This document shows positions 8,360 through 16,677 of a stretch of DNA of 64,000 bases, one piece after another. The stretch is from NCBI GenBank assembly GCA_023423655.1, contig JAFAFE010000006.1, positions 682,001 to 746,000 on the forward strand. The letters are read 5' to 3'. The notes beneath the pieces were generated by a model, which was not told the origin of the DNA, did no database searches, and saw only the letters and a program-made list of their open reading frames with translations. This stretch comes from Pseudomonadota bacterium. Its GTDB lineage: Bacteria > Pseudomonadota > Alphaproteobacteria > Sphingomonadales > Sphingomonadaceae. A program made the position numbers and the translations under genes. The number at the start of each line of letters is the position of its first letter. Positions within the stretch are counted from its first letter, which is position 1.

Positions 8360-9637
8360 ATGCATGATATAAAATCCATTCGCGAAAATCCCGACGCTTT
8401 TGACGCAGGCCTTGCGCGACGCGGGGTGGAGCCGCAGGCGGCCAAACTGGTCGCGCTCGATGCCGATTATCGCGCGGTCCTCACCGAATACCAGCAGGCG
8501 CAGGCGCGGCGCAATGAGGCGTCGAAGGCGATAGGCGCAGCCAAGGCAGCAAAGGAGGAAGAAAAAGCGTCCGCACTAATGCTCGAAGTCGCACAGCTTA
8601 AAGATGCGATGTCAATATTCAGTCACAACATGACTGAATCTAGTGAAGATTTGAACGACCTTCTTACTGCCCTCCCCAACATCCCCGCCGCCGATGTGCC
8701 GCAAGGGGCGGACGAGGCGGACAATGTCGAGCTTGCGCGCTGGGGGACGCCGCGCAGCTTTGATTTCACGCCCAAAGAACATGCCGATCTCGGCCCAGCA
8801 TTGGGCCTTGATTTTGAAGCCGGGGCCAAACTGTCGGGCGCACGTTTCACCGTGCTGCGCGGGCAAATGGCACGGCTCCAGCGCGCGCTCGCCCAATTCA
8901 TGCTCGATACGCAAACCCAAGAGGCGGGCTATAGCGAAACCGCCGTCCCCTTGCTGGTGCGCGATGAAGCGGTGTTCGGCACGGGCCAGCTTCCCAAATT
9001 TGCCGAAGATTTGTTCCAGACGACCGATGGCCGCTGGCTCATCCCGACAGCAGAAGTCTCGCTCACCAATATTGTGCGCGACAGCATCATGGATGCGACC
9101 ACCCTCCCCGTCCGCATGACCGCGCTCACGCCCTGTTTCCGGTCGGAAGCGGGGGCGGCGGGACGCGACACGCGCGGCTATATCCGCCAGCACCAGTTTG
9201 AAAAGGTCGAGCTGGTGTCGATCACCTCCCCCGACCAGTCGGACGCAGAGCATGAACGCATGACGGCCGCCGCCGAAGCGATCCTGCAGAAACTGGACCT
9301 GCCCTACCGCAAAGTGCTGCTCTGTTCGGGCGATATGGGTTTTACCGCGCGCAAAACCTATGATCTTGAGGTATGGCTACCGGGGCAGGACGCCTATCGC
9401 GAAATTTCCTCCTGCTCCAATTGCGGAGATTTCCAAGCGCGGCGGATGAACGCCCGCTTCCGCCCCGAAGGCGAAAAAGCGACGCAATTTGTCCACACGC
9501 TCAACGGCTCCGGCCTTGCGGTCGGGCGCACTTTGGTGGCGATCCTTGAAAATTACCAGCAAGCCGATGGCAGCGTCACCGTGCCGTCCGCACTTTTGTC
9601 TTATATGGGCGGTATCGACACACTGACCCCCGCCTGA
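8360..9637 (+). CDS. serS: Seryl-tRNA synthetase
   Basis: Cytoplasmic class II aminoacyl-tRNA synthetase of 425 residues that charges tRNA-Ser. The N-terminal long coiled-coil arm (~27-110, rich in Ala/Glu/Lys) is followed by the catalytic core, with motif 2 FRSEAGAAGRDTRGYIRQHQFEKVE and motif 3 around GRTLVAILENYQ, plus the SSCSNCGDFQARR segment typical of bacterial SerRS. The ATG at 8360 gives the normal MHDIKSIRENP N-terminus; an upstream in-frame ATG at 8315 is not needed. surE follows after 35 bp, a common pairing in Alphaproteobacteria. Confidence 0.97.
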   Translation: MHDIKSIRENPDAFDAGLARRGVEPQAAKLVALDADYRAVLTEYQQAQARRNEASKAIGAAKAAKEEEKASALMLEVAQLKDAMSIFSHNMTESSEDLNDLLTALPNIPAADVPQGADEADNVELARWGTPRSFDFTPKEHADLGPALGLDFEAGAKLSGARFTVLRGQMARLQRALAQFMLDTQTQEAGYSETAVPLLVRDEAVFGTGQLPKFAEDLFQTTDGRWLIPTAEVSLTNIVRDSIMDATTLPVRMTALTPCFRSEAGAAGRDTRGYIRQHQFEKVELVSITSPDQSDAEHERMTAAAEAILQKLDLPYRKVLLCSGDMGFTARKTYDLEVWLPGQDAYREISSCSNCGDFQARRMNARFRPEGEKATQFVHTLNGSGLAVGRTLVAILENYQQADGSVTVPSALLSYMGGIDTLTPA

Positions 9638-9672
9638 CGCCATATTTTTCCCGAATAGAAAGCCCAAGCCCC

Positions 9673-10446
9673 ATGCGTATCCTGCTCACCAATGACGATG
9701 GCATCCATGCACCGGGCTTGCGCGTGCTGGAGGACATTGCGCGCAGCCTGTCCGACGACATTTGGGTCGTCGCCCCTGCCGAAGAACAATCGGGGGCGGG
9801 CCATTCGCTGACCCTGTCGCGCCCCGTGCGTGTGCGCAAACATGGCGAGATGGGCGAGCGGCATTATTCGGTGTCCGGCACGCCGACCGATGCGGTCATG
9901 CTCGGCATCGGCAAAGTGATGGATGCAAAGCCCGACCTCATCCTGTCCGGCGTCAATCGCGGTGCAAATCTGGGTGATGATGTGACCTATTCGGGCACCG
10001 TGTCGGCGGCGCTCGAAGGCTCGCTTGCGGGCATCCGCTCGATTGCGTTGAGCCAGGTCTATTCGCGCGAGGGCCAAGGCGACAATGTTCCCTTTGCCGC
10101 CGCACGGAGCTGGGGCGAAAAAGTGCTGCGCCCGCTGCTCGATATGCCCTTTGCCCCGCGCACGCTGGTCAATATCAATTTCCCTGCCATTGATCCCGAT
10201 GCGGTCAAAGGCATCAAGGTCGCGCGGCAGGGCTTCCATGATTATGGCCGCGGTTCGATTGTCGAAGGGACCGACCCGCGCGGTTACCGCTATTATTGGT
10301 TCGGCCTCCACGGGGTCGAACATACCCCCGCGCATGATAGCGATCTGGAAGCGATTGCCGATGGGTATATTTCCGTAACCCCGCTCCATCTCGACCTCAC
10401 CCATGAAGGCTCGCTCGCGGCCTTGCGCGATGTGTTCGGGCGATAA
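9673..10446 (+). CDS. surE: 5'/3'-nucleotidase SurE
   Basis: Metal-dependent nucleoside-monophosphate phosphatase, 257 residues, cytoplasmic, linked with stationary-phase survival. The N-terminal MRILLTNDDGIHAPGL carries the Asp pair (D8, D9), and the downstream motifs SGAGHSLTL, SGTPTDAV and LILSGVNRGANLGDDVTYSGTVSAA give the Ser and Asn metal ligands. It lies 35 bp after serS and is probably cotranscribed. No pcm gene follows, unlike in enterobacteria. Confidence 0.95.
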   Translation: MRILLTNDDGIHAPGLRVLEDIARSLSDDIWVVAPAEEQSGAGHSLTLSRPVRVRKHGEMGERHYSVSGTPTDAVMLGIGKVMDAKPDLILSGVNRGANLGDDVTYSGTVSAALEGSLAGIRSIALSQVYSREGQGDNVPFAAARSWGEKVLRPLLDMPFAPRTLVNINFPAIDPDAVKGIKVARQGFHDYGRGSIVEGTDPRGYRYYWFGLHGVEHTPAHDSDLEAIADGYISVTPLHLDLTHEGSLAALRDVFGR

Positions 10447-10576
10447 GCCAAATTTCGTCCGCGCACCCGCCTATAAAGGCCGTGCGTAAAAATAGCGGTC
10501 GATAAGCCTGTAGGAAACCGCTAAGCCATTCGCGCGTAGAGTTGCGAAACTCCACAAGAAAATAAAGAGGCAGGCG

Positions 10577-11647
10577 ATGGAATTGAAAGAACGCGACCGC
10601 TGGGCGATGATCCTGCTTCTGGCGGTAGTCAGCATCGCGTTCATCTGGATTAGCTGGCCCTTCTATCCTGCTATTTTATGGGCGGTGATTGTCGCGATTG
10701 TCGCGATGCCGTCCTATCGCAAGCTCGTCTATGACAAGCCACGGCGGCGCACACTTTATGCGCTGCTTTTTACCATCGGCATCCTTGCCATCATCATTTT
10801 GCCCGCCATCGGCATTATGGGGATATTGGTCGATCAGGCGGTCGATATTGTCACCTCGGTGCAGCGCGGCGAAATCGACATTCAGGCCATCGGCAACAGC
10901 ATCAATGATGCAATGCCCGGCTGGCTCAAAGGCATTTTGCAACGCAATGGCATGGGCACTATCGAAGAAAGCCTGCAATCGGCGTCCACGATGATTGCAG
11001 GCAGTTTCCAGACGCTCGCCGGACGGCTGGTGTCGTTTGGATCAAACGCGCTCGGCATGTTCCTGCAAATCAGTGTGATGCTCTATCTGGTATTTTTCTT
11101 CCTGCGCGATGGCGACCGGTTGATGGCGCAATTGCGCCGCGCGGTGCCGCTCGCCGACAAGCATAAGTCGCAGATTAGCGATAAATTTATGGGCATGGCG
11201 CGCGCCACCATCAAAGGCAGCCTGATCGTCGCAATCGTGCAAGGCGTGCTGGGCGGTGTTATCTTCTGGGCGCTGGGGATACAGGCAGCCTTATTATGGG
11301 GCGTGTTGATGGGCGTGTTCTCGCTCATTCCTGCGGTCGGCACCGGCATTATCTGGCTGCCCGTCTCCATCTATCTGCTCGCGACCGGCTCTTATACCGA
11401 AGGGATTATCCTGTTGGTTGCGGGCTTTGGCGTTATCAGCATGGTCGACAATGTGCTGCGCCCGATGCTGGTCGGCAAGGATACCGGGCTTCCCGACTGG
11501 TTGCTTTTGGTCACGACCTTGGGCGGTATCAGCCTGTTCGGGTTTAACGGCGTCCTTATCGGTCCACTGGTAGCCGCCGTATTTGTTGCGGCATGGAATA
11601 TCACCACGCGCGATGACGTGCTTGACGAACAGCATGGACCACAATGA
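10577..11647 (+). CDS. AI-2E/PerM-family membrane transporter
   Basis: A 356-residue polytopic membrane protein of the AI-2E exporter (UPF0118/PerM) family. Paired N-terminal helices (IAFIWISWPFYPAILWAVIVAIVAMPSYR) are followed by a helix near 67-90, a long soluble amphipathic section (~90-160) and a C-terminal membrane bundle with the family hallmarks LMGVFSLIPAVGTGIIWLP and VDNVLRPMLVGKDTGLPDWLLLVTTLGGI. Members export small molecules or ions, including some Na+/H+ antiporters; the substrate here cannot be read from sequence. The K+ channel gene begins 19 bp downstream. Confidence 0.85.
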   Translation: MELKERDRWAMILLLAVVSIAFIWISWPFYPAILWAVIVAIVAMPSYRKLVYDKPRRRTLYALLFTIGILAIIILPAIGIMGILVDQAVDIVTSVQRGEIDIQAIGNSINDAMPGWLKGILQRNGMGTIEESLQSASTMIAGSFQTLAGRLVSFGSNALGMFLQISVMLYLVFFFLRDGDRLMAQLRRAVPLADKHKSQISDKFMGMARATIKGSLIVAIVQGVLGGVIFWALGIQAALLWGVLMGVFSLIPAVGTGIIWLPVSIYLLATGSYTEGIILLVAGFGVISMVDNVLRPMLVGKDTGLPDWLLLVTTLGGISLFGFNGVLIGPLVAAVFVAAWNITTRDDVLDEQHGPQ

Positions 11648-11666
11648 CGGGCGTTACGGGGGGACT

Positions 11667-12740
11667 ATGATGCCGGGACGCGCACCCGATAATGACGGCA
11701 TAAGCGAAGACAGCCCCGCGCGGGCATTCCACGCCTTGTCGCAAAAGTCGATGACGCCGGTATGGGTCCAGCTTGCCTGGCGCGTGCTGGCGGTGCTGGT
11801 GCTGGTCAGCATTGCGGTGCTGGTCCATTGGCTTGACCGCGACGGCTTGCGCGACAGCTATGACGGCGAAACCAGCTTCATAGATGTCATCTATTTCACT
11901 ATGATCTCGATTACTACGACGGGATATGGCGATATTGCCCCGGTGACGCCGCGCGCGCGCTTGTTCGACGCGCTCATCGTGACGCCGATCCGGGTGTTTG
12001 TTGTGCTGATCTTTTTGGGGTCGGCTTATAATTTCGTTATCAAGCGGACATGGGAAAAATGGCGCATGGGTAAGATCCAGAAAACATTACAGGACCATAT
12101 TGTCGTGTGCGGGTTTGGCGAAACCGGCAGCGAAGCGGTCCATGAACTGATCGAACGCGGCGTCAATCCGCGCAGCATCGTCATCATCGACCGCGATGAA
12201 GACGCACTCCAGCGCGCACACCATCTGGGCTGCACGGTGATGAGCGGCGATGTCACGCGCGATGAATATCTGGAAGATGTCCGCATCGCCAATGCGCGCA
12301 GCGTGATTGCCGCAAGCGGGCGCGATGATACGTCAATACTTGTCGTGCTGACCGTGCGCCATTTGGCTCCGACCGTACCGATCAGCGTCGTCATCCGCGC
12401 GCGCGACAATGAATTGCTCGCACGGCAGGCGGGCGCAACCAATGTCATCAATCCGGTCAATTTTGCCGGATTGCTCCTCGCAGGATCGGTCGAAGGCGAA
12501 CATATAACCGACTATATGGCCGATCTGGGTTCGGTCACCGGCCGCGTCAAACTGCATGAACGGTTGGTCGATGCATCAGAAGTCGGCAAGCCGATGAGCG
12601 CCATCAAAAGCGGATTGGGCGTGCGCGTCTATCGCGGCGGCAACCCTTATGGTTTCTGGGAAGCCGAGGCACAGGCGCTGCAAGCCGGGGACAAGATTGT
12701 CGAAATCGTGCCGGGACAGGATCCGGAATTGCGGGTGTGA
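11667..12740 (+). CDS. Ion channel / RCK-domain potassium channel protein
   Basis: A 357-residue two-transmembrane potassium channel. Helix 1 (LAWRVLAVLVLVSIAVLVHWL), a pore loop with the K+ selectivity filter TTTGYGD, and helix 2 (TPIRVFVVLIFLGSAYNFV) are followed by a cytoplasmic RCK/TrkA-N domain starting HIVVCGFGETGSEAV, with a GxGxxG nucleotide site and a downstream IIDRDED acidic end, then a TrkA-C-like tail. ATG 11667 follows GGGGGG closely; ATG 11634, overlapping the upstream gene by 14 bp, is an alternative. Probably cotranscribed with the AI-2E-family gene. Confidence 0.87.
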   Translation: MMPGRAPDNDGISEDSPARAFHALSQKSMTPVWVQLAWRVLAVLVLVSIAVLVHWLDRDGLRDSYDGETSFIDVIYFTMISITTTGYGDIAPVTPRARLFDALIVTPIRVFVVLIFLGSAYNFVIKRTWEKWRMGKIQKTLQDHIVVCGFGETGSEAVHELIERGVNPRSIVIIDRDEDALQRAHHLGCTVMSGDVTRDEYLEDVRIANARSVIAASGRDDTSILVVLTVRHLAPTVPISVVIRARDNELLARQAGATNVINPVNFAGLLLAGSVEGEHITDYMADLGSVTGRVKLHERLVDASEVGKPMSAIKSGLGVRVYRGGNPYGFWEAEAQALQAGDKIVEIVPGQDPELRV

Positions 12741-12837
12741 TGATGTGTGGGACGTGAGGTTTGAAATATAGGAACCTACCACCTCTTTACCCGCTAGTCC
12801 TGAGCCTGTTTCGATAAACGATCAACCCACAAAAAAA

Positions 12838-13093
12838 CCGTTAGCCCTGAGCATGTCGAAGGGCGTGTGCGAGGCGCACACCACCCCATCCTGATAGCCG
12901 TCCTTCGACAGGCTCAGCACTAACGGTGCGGGGATGGGGCGGTTGGTGATAACCCGGATAATGGCGATAGCGAGGGGGAACGAAACGATCACCCCACAAA
13001 AAAACCGCTAGCCTTGAGCGTGTCGAAGGGCGGGGGTAAGGCTCACACCAACCAATCCTGATAGTCGTCCTTCGACAAGCTCAGGACTAACGG
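12838..13093. repeat. Tandemly duplicated 89-bp palindromic (REP-like) elements
   Basis: Two units, 12838-12926 and 13005-13093, each 89 bp, with inverted arms of 28 bp. The arms carry the core CCTGAGC-x-TGTCGAAGG and its complement CCTTCGACAxGCTCAG. The sequence before each unit (AACGATCAxCCCACAAAAAAACC) is also shared, so a segment of about 167 bp was duplicated and then diverged. An isolated half-copy lies at about 12795-12815. The same element recurs at 28977, 52960 and 55643. The rest of 12741-13147 holds no gene. Confidence 0.8.
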
Positions 13094-13147
13094 TATGGGA
13101 ATAGGGCGTGAGCAAATCTCACCTCTCCCCACTTCCCCCTTCTCCCC

Positions 13148-13966
13148 CTACCGCTTCACTTTGAACCTGTAGGTCACCGCAATCCCGGCCGAATATTGGT
13201 CGCGGCTGCCGATATGGGTGACGATCGGGCTTTTGGCGGCGTCGCCGGTCAGGCGGTCATAACCTGCAAAGCCGAACATGCCCCAGCTCGGGTTGAAATT
13301 ATAATAAGCGCCCGCCATCGCGCCATAGGCATAGACCCCGCCGCGCGGGCGGTAATATGGGAGGCCGGTGGCAGCCGCATCGGCGGTATCGACGCCAAAG
13401 AAAGCACGGTTATATTTGCCGCTCGCCCAACGCATACGCGGGCCGATCGTGGCGGTGACCTTGTCGTCGCTTGTGCGGACCACAAAGTCGGCGGCGACAT
13501 CGCCGGTGAGCGCCTTATGCGCGCCGATGCCCTGGCGTAATTCGCCGCGCAGGCGGAACATCGGGCCAAGATAGGTTTCGGCAAAAGCGCCGGCTTCCAT
13601 GCCGAATTTCACATCGGACAAGCCTTGGATAGCATCCTTGCCCTTGCGCTGGGTGGCAAAGCCCAAAGTCGGGCCGAACGAGGTCTGGCCGCGCTTGCCG
13701 ATCACCGCAAGGCCGAAATTTTCATCGGGCGTCGAGACGGGAAACCGCTCGCTATCGCGCCACACATTGACGACCGGCAGCGGGATAATCTTGTTTTCAT
13801 CCGCGCCGGGATAGGAAGGCTTGGTCTTGGGACCAATGCCGATCATCACATTATAGTCCGATTTTTTGCGCGGCGCGGTGTCGCTTTGACTGCTATCCTG
13901 CGCCCAAACAGGCGTGGCGATAAGGCCGATAGCGGTGCAGGCGAGCAGGCGGCTGGTGATGGTCAT
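13148..13966 (-). CDS. MipA/OmpV-family outer-membrane barrel protein
   Basis: A 272-residue protein with a signal peptide (MTITSRLLACTAIGLIATPVWAQ) and the MipA/OmpV pattern: YNVMIGIGPKTKPSYPGADENKIIPLPVVNVWRDS near the mature N-terminus, alternating beta-strands, and a C-terminal SAGIAVTYRFKVKR. Members are scaffolding or porin-like outer-membrane proteins; MipA binds murein hydrolases in E. coli, OmpV is a small porin in Vibrio. Which applies here is open. The coding frame ends close to the tandem palindromic elements. Confidence 0.82.
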   Translation of the reverse strand: MTITSRLLACTAIGLIATPVWAQDSSQSDTAPRKKSDYNVMIGIGPKTKPSYPGADENKIIPLPVVNVWRDSERFPVSTPDENFGLAVIGKRGQTSFGPTLGFATQRKGKDAIQGLSDVKFGMEAGAFAETYLGPMFRLRGELRQGIGAHKALTGDVAADFVVRTSDDKVTATIGPRMRWASGKYNRAFFGVDTADAAATGLPYYRPRGGVYAYGAMAGAYYNFNPSWGMFGFAGYDRLTGDAAKSPIVTHIGSRDQYSAGIAVTYRFKVKR

Positions 13967-14039
13967 AAATTGGTCCCCGATCTGTCATATTATCCCGTTT
14001 GCAACGGTTCGGGGAACAATTAGTTGCGTGATAGTTACA

Positions 14040-15092
14040 TCAGCCGCCGCCCCATTGGGCGTAAATAACGGAACCGTCTGCATTTTCAAAGCTCACCCTG
14101 TCAAAAGTAGCTGAAATAATACAGCGCGGATGCCGGTCGGGATCGGGGATGGCGCATTGGATGACCTTGCCCGAAGGTCCGGTCCCCAAGCGCCCGCGCA
14201 TGACAAGCCGCAACGAGGCCGGATCAAATTGTTCGCCTTCGGTCATACGGCGTGTGATCGTATAAGCCTGCCCCCCGCGCCGACCGGTGCGCGGCTCGCG
14301 CGCTGTATAGAAATGCGCGATGCCAAAGGCGGGGACGGGCGCTGTCGCCACAGCAACGGGCTCGGTTTCGGGGACTGCGCTCTTGTCCTTACCCTTGTTT
14401 TTGTCTGCGCTCTTATCAGCGGCGGCCACTTCCTCCGGCACAGCGACAAGCCTTTCCGTCACCACCGGACAGCTATCGACCAGCATCCAAGGGCGCGGCA
14501 CCCAGAAGCCATCGACCGCTTCAACCTCCAAAGCGGAGGCGGAAAGCCGCCGTTCCGCCGCCGACTTATCCTTGTCCGCAACCGTGTCAGAAGCATTCGG
14601 CGTATCAGCCGCTTTGGTGGCCTCCCCAGCCGCAGCGGGCGCTCCCGCCTTGTCCGCCGCATCCGGCTTGGGCAACAGCCCGATGGCCTGCATCCCGGCC
14701 AAGTCGATATCGGGCTTGGCGCTAAGGAACAGCCGCTGGCTCGCGGCATCATACGTCCAGCCGGTCGCCTCTTTGCTTTGCGGGCCGCATCCGATCGGCA
14801 TTTTAAGGATGAACTGCCGTCCTTCCAGCGCCGCTTGCGCGCTGCTGTCATCGGTGCCGCTCGCCGCCGCACTAGCCGCATCGGCCATAGCGCGCAGCAA
14901 ACGCGCGCGGTCGACCGCCAGATCCTGCACCGTTGGCGTCATGGCGGGGCGGTAATCCTTGTCCGGTGTTTTGGCAGGCTCGTTTAACGGCACGGGTTTA
15001 CACCCTGCTAACAAGAGCATCGCTGCCCCGCCGCACAAACCGAACCGGTATGCGTTACCGACCTTTACGCGAATCGCTATGAAATTGGCCAT
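14040..15092 (-). CDS. Predicted lipoprotein of unknown function
   Basis: A 350-residue protein with a lipoprotein signal ending LLLAGC (Cys31 from the chosen ATG) and therefore likely anchored in a membrane on the periplasmic side. The mature part has an Ala/Asp-rich, low-complexity central region (~160-200, and a KSADKNKGKDKS stretch near 255), between two better-structured segments with Cys residues (GCGPQSKEATGWTYD; SGKVIQCAIPDPDRHPRCIISATFDRVSFENADGSVIYAQW). No family was recognised. It is transcribed away from the SLC13-type permease; their 74-bp gap must hold both promoters. An in-frame ATG at 15131 is less likely as it precedes the signal. Confidence 0.6.
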   Translation of the reverse strand: MANFIAIRVKVGNAYRFGLCGGAAMLLLAGCKPVPLNEPAKTPDKDYRPAMTPTVQDLAVDRARLLRAMADAASAAASGTDDSSAQAALEGRQFILKMPIGCGPQSKEATGWTYDAASQRLFLSAKPDIDLAGMQAIGLLPKPDAADKAGAPAAAGEATKAADTPNASDTVADKDKSAAERRLSASALEVEAVDGFWVPRPWMLVDSCPVVTERLVAVPEEVAAADKSADKNKGKDKSAVPETEPVAVATAPVPAFGIAHFYTAREPRTGRRGGQAYTITRRMTEGEQFDPASLRLVMRGRLGTGPSGKVIQCAIPDPDRHPRCIISATFDRVSFENADGSVIYAQWGGG

Positions 15093-15166
15093 GACACAGG
15101 CATAGCATGATTTTGCATCATCGCACGCCACGCGCTAAACAAGAAAGCTATGGGTCCAGAATCGTC

Positions 15167-16483
15167 ATGACTTTCGAGCAGATAACCACGTTGGTCGTCC
15201 TCGTTGCGGTGATTGCCGCATTGATTCATGACAAGATTCGCGCCGATGTGGTGGCGCTGTGCGGTGCTGCGGTCCTGCTCATGACCGGCGTTGTGCGCCC
15301 CGTCGAATTACAGGCCGCCTTTGCCAGCCCCGCCATTGTCGCGCTCGCCGCGCTGTTCGTCATCGCCTATGCGATGGAATTATCGGGCCTTTTGGATGCC
15401 GCCATCCGCAAGGGTGTGGAGCTATGCAAAAAAGTCGGTGCGCTCGGCATCTGGATCATGATGGGCGCGTGCGCAAGTGCGGGCAGTTTCCTCAACAATA
15501 CGCCGATTGTCGTGCTGGCCGCGCCCGTGGTGCGCGACGTTGCGCTGGCGCTCAACCTGTCGCCCAAGCGTTTCCTCATGCCCTTATCCTATATGGTCGT
15601 GCTGTTCGGCTGCACCACCTTGCTCGGCACCTCGACCAACCTGCTCGTCAACGACATGGCGGTGGTCGCAGGCCAGCCGCGTTTCGGTATTTTCGAAATC
15701 ACGCCCGTTGGCCTTATCGTCGCACTGGCCGGCTCGCTCTATGTGTTCCTCTTTTCGGGCAAGCTCATCCGCATCCGCGATGATGAGCCAGAACCCCAAA
15801 GCTATAGCGAAGCCATCAGCCATTTGCATGACCATGAACGCACCGCCCAGCTTGGCTCGCCCGAACTATTCGCAACGCCGCGGCCTTTGGTATTGTGGAA
15901 GGCGCTTACTTCCATCGGCATTTTTGCCGCCGTTGTGTTGCTCGCGACCTTTAACGTCGCCCCGATTGCGGCCTGTGCGTTTGCGGGCGCGGTGCTGCTT
16001 ATCATATTGAAGGTCATCAGCGCCGATGAAGCCTATGGCGGTCTGCGCCCTGACATATTGATCCTGATTGCGGGCATGGTGGTGCTGGGCATTGCGCTCG
16101 AAGAATCGGGACTCGCCAAAAGCGCGACCATGACGCTCATCGGCGCGCTCGATGGCCTCCACCCGTTAATGGCGCTCATCATCCTTTATGGCGCGGTATT
16201 ATTCCTCACAGAATTGCTGTCCAACGCCACGGTTGCGGTGCTGGTCACGCCGGTTGCGGTCGCGCTCGCCGAAGCGTTAGGCGTCAGCCCCCGCCCCTTC
16301 CTCATCGCCGTCATGATGGCCGCTAGCGCCGCCTTTGCAACGCCCTTCGGATACCAGACCAACGTACTGGTATTCCAGATGGGCGGCTATAATTATATGG
16401 ATTTTGTGCGCGTAGGCTTGCCGCTGAACTTCATTACCTGGGCGGTCGCGGTCGCGGTTATCCCGATATTCTTCCCGTTTTGA
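15167..16483 (+). CDS. SLC13/ArsB-NhaD-superfamily permease
   Basis: A 438-residue inner-membrane protein with about 11 transmembrane segments in two inverted halves. Family marks are the GSFLNNTPIVVLAAPVV helix hairpin and GTSTNLLVND in the first half, and LLSNATVAVLVTPVAVALA with ATPFGYQTNVLV in the second: these are the paired substrate loops of SLC13/DASS-like carriers. No TrkA-C domains are inserted, unlike in many bacterial homologues. It may carry dicarboxylates, sulfate or other anions; the substrate is not determinable. ATG 15167 gives MTFEQITTLVVLV directly at the first helix. Confidence 0.82.
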   Translation: MTFEQITTLVVLVAVIAALIHDKIRADVVALCGAAVLLMTGVVRPVELQAAFASPAIVALAALFVIAYAMELSGLLDAAIRKGVELCKKVGALGIWIMMGACASAGSFLNNTPIVVLAAPVVRDVALALNLSPKRFLMPLSYMVVLFGCTTLLGTSTNLLVNDMAVVAGQPRFGIFEITPVGLIVALAGSLYVFLFSGKLIRIRDDEPEPQSYSEAISHLHDHERTAQLGSPELFATPRPLVLWKALTSIGIFAAVVLLATFNVAPIAACAFAGAVLLIILKVISADEAYGGLRPDILILIAGMVVLGIALEESGLAKSATMTLIGALDGLHPLMALIILYGAVLFLTELLSNATVAVLVTPVAVALAEALGVSPRPFLIAVMMAASAAFATPFGYQTNVLVFQMGGYNYMDFVRVGLPLNFITWAVAVAVIPIFFPF

Positions 16484-16491
16484 TGGAAAAA

Positions 16492-16626
16492 CCCTCCCCT
16501 TCAGGGGAGGGGCAACTGAGACTTAGGAATTTGAAGCGAAGCTGAAAATTCTTAGTCGTAGTAGGGTGGGGGCTGTCGGTGATTTCACACCATACTGACA
16601 GCCCCCACCCCAACCCCTCCCCTGAA
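16492..16626. repeat. Nested palindromic repeat (MITE-like), target of the IS insertion
   Basis: Three nested inverted repeats lie in ~135 bp. The outer arms carry CCCTCCCCTTCAGGGGAGGG (16492-16511) and its relative CCCCTCCCCTGAA at the right end. Inside, GACTTAGGAATTT pairs with AAAATTCTTAGTC, and GGGTGGGGGCTGTC (from 16565) pairs with GACAGCCCCCACCC (to 16610). The right outer arm continues at 19212 beyond the mobile element, so the element interrupted this repeat. Confidence 0.72.
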
Positions 16627-16669
16627 GGGGACTATATACATTCTTGACCCAATCTGATTTGAGTGCCAT
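16627..16669 (+). repeat. Left terminal inverted repeat of the IS1595 element
   Basis: 43 bp beginning GGGGACTATATAC and ending GATTTGAGTGCCAT, ending nine bases before the transposase ATG. It pairs with the reverse complement of 19169-19211. Confidence 0.82.
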
Positions 16670-16677
16670 AAGGGTGC

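Noticed and set aside
7301..8365. 354-codon open frame on the minus strand antisense to the repeat protein
   Set aside because: It is composed of Val/Pro/Leu/Glu runs that mirror the plus-strand Ser/Thr repeats, and has no family signature; an artefact of low-complexity DNA.
12838..13093. CRISPR-like spaced repeats
   Set aside because: There are only two units, each an inverted repeat with near-identical spacers, not direct short repeats with unique spacers.
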